7,007 nucleotides of DNA from Myxococcales bacterium (GTDB taxonomy: Bacteria; Myxococcota; Polyangia; Fen-1088), in the NCBI GenBank assembly GCA_003153875.1, contig PMBY01000168.1, positions 2,714-9,720 of the forward strand, in the 5' to 3' direction. Of this stretch, positions 6,167 to 7,007 are shown in pieces. How positions within the stretch are numbered: position 1 is the first letter of the stretch; every line of letters begins with the position of its first letter. Under the pieces are notes generated by a model. That model did not search any database, was not told the DNA's origin, and was given only the letters and a program-made list of their open reading frames with translations. The translations under genes were made by a program, and so were the position numbers.

Positions 6167-6751
6167 ATGCGTCGAACGCCAAGTTTTCTGATGTTCCTGA
6201 CGATCGCTTCCGTTCTCGCGCCTGCTGTGGCTTTGGCCCAAGCCCCGGTGGCTTACGAGCCGACCTCAAGAGCCACGGTGACCGGGGCCACCTCCGGCAA
6301 CGGCCGCGGCTTCGGGCTTGGAGCGGTCGCGTTCTTCCAGCCGTATGCCGGCGGCGTCTCCAACACGGTTCCGAACCTCCTGCTGACATGGGGAAATGCG
6401 GGCGGCCAATTCCATGTCGAGGGACTCTTTGGCCTCTATCACCAGAATGGAACCGATTTCGACATGGCGGCGCGAGGTTGGTACCACGTTCACGCGGCTT
6501 CTTCGGCCGACTTCTCAGTCGGGGCCGGGCTGGGCTTCACAAGAAGGAGAAACAACCCGGCTGGTCTTACCAGCGCTCAGTGGGACTTTGAGATGGAACT
6601 GGGCGCGGAGGTCCGGGCGTTCATCGTGTCGAACGTGGCGCTACTGGGCTCGCTGGGCCTGGGCCTCTACATTCCGGATACGGGCAATACCGTGGTCAAC
6701 ATTTCGGGCAGCCTCACCGGCACCCTCGGCCTCGCGTACTACTTTCAGTGA
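6167..6751 (+). CDS. Secreted small protein, probable outer-membrane beta-barrel
   Basis: The 194-residue product starts with a clear Sec signal peptide: MRRT, a hydrophobic core, then VALAQA with likely cleavage after residue 24. No lipobox is seen. The mature part, about 170 residues, is rich in Gly and aromatics with alternating strand-like segments: [13 protein letters not shown] (48-60), [11 protein letters not shown] (82-92), FSVGAGLGF (116-124), [13 protein letters not shown] (141-153), [10 protein letters not shown] (160-169) and GTLGLAYYF near the end. The size and the aromatic-rich C-terminus (YYFQ) fit a small, perhaps eight-stranded, barrel, although most such proteins end exactly in Phe while this one has an extra Gln. 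I do not recognise a specific family and infer no function beyond envelope location. It is divergent from the histidine kinase across 53 bp, and its TGA overlaps the uvrA ATG by one base, so the two may share a transcript. Confidence 0.8.
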   Translation: MRRTPSFLMFLTIASVLAPAVALAQAPVAYEPTSRATVTGATSGNGRGFGLGAVAFFQPYAGGVSNTVPNLLLTWGNAGGQFHVEGLFGLYHQNGTDFDMAARGWYHVHAASSADFSVGAGLGFTRRRNNPAGLTSAQWDFEMELGAEVRAFIVSNVALLGSLGLGLYIPDTGNTVVNISGSLTGTLGLAYYFQ

Positions 6752-7007
6752 TGAAAGACCAGCGCAGCGCTGACGAGCCAGATTTCGTAGTTGTCCGCGG
6801 CGCGCGCGAGCACAATCTCGACATCGACGAGCTGGCCATTCCGAAACGCCAGCTCGTGGTGTTCACCGGGGTGTCGGGGTCGGGAAAATCGTCGCTCGCC
6901 TTTGACACCCTGTACGCCGAGGGGCAGCGGCGCTACGTCGAATCGCTTTCGTCCTACGCGCGGCAGTTTCTCGGTCAGCTGGAAAAGCCCAAGTACGACC
7001 AGATCCG
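6751..7007 (+). CDS. uvrA: Excinuclease ABC subunit A (UvrA), N-terminal part, truncated by window edge
   Basis: The first 85 codons are visible and the frame is open at the window end. The start region ([11 protein letters not shown]) matches the family's N-terminus. Residues 40-48, GVSGSGKSS, are the Walker A motif of the first ABC ATPase domain. [20 protein letters not shown] (50-69) and [11 protein letters not shown] (70-80) follow, both highly characteristic of UvrA. In the known pathway UvrA dimerises, scans DNA, finds bulky lesions and loads UvrB for nucleotide excision repair in the cytoplasm. The ATG at 6751 overlaps the stop of the preceding gene (TGATG). The GTG at 6748 is an in-frame alternative. 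No clear ribosome site precedes either, which suggests translational coupling. Many bacteria carry more than one UvrA, so a paralogue cannot be excluded from the N-terminus alone. Confidence 0.96.
   Translation, partial: MKDQRSADEPDFVVVRGAREHNLDIDELAIPKRQLVVFTGVSGSGKSSLAFDTLYAEGQRRYVESLSSYARQFLGQLEKPKYDQI

Overview
The window is GC-rich, densely coding DNA from a Gram-negative bacterium, most likely a member of the Myxococcota (Polyangium/Sorangium-like). This assignment is an inference. It rests on two predicted lipoproteins that each place a long Gly/Ser/Ala/Thr-rich linker between the lipidated cysteine and a C-terminal enzyme-like domain, a layout common in that phylum. A histidine kinase with no neighbouring response regulator, an outer-membrane-type small protein and the UvrA sequence style also fit.

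The left two thirds (1-4575) is a carbohydrate-degradation cluster. It opens with the C-terminal part of a glycoside hydrolase family 2 enzyme (2-1249, plus strand, 5' end outside the window). Facing it is a lipoprotein with an unrecognised, possibly (beta/alpha)8 hydrolase domain (1264-2835, minus strand). Divergent from that is a GH5-family lipoprotein (2992-4575, plus strand). The two lipoproteins share a 156-bp intergenic region that contains nested inverted repeats and a cluster of GGGTC/GACCC motifs, so they may be co-regulated. A reasonable model is that the two lipoproteins sit on the outer membrane and cut a plant or microbial polysaccharide, and the GH2 enzyme trims the released oligosaccharides. 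The substrate is not determined by the sequence.

The right third (4584-7007) is a different neighbourhood. A complete membrane-bound sensor histidine kinase (4584-6113, minus strand) is divergent from a short secreted, probably outer-membrane beta-barrel protein (6167-6751, plus strand). The stop codon of the latter overlaps by one base the start of uvrA (6751 to the window edge), the nucleotide-excision-repair ATPase.

The first five genes alternate in direction. Both convergent junctions are only 14 and 8 bp long. No RNA genes, insertion sequences, CRISPR arrays or attachment sites were seen, and no stretch longer than 156 bp lacks a gene. I found no clearly new multi-gene system. The most novel items are the unclassified lipoprotein catalytic-like domain and the repeat-rich divergent control region.
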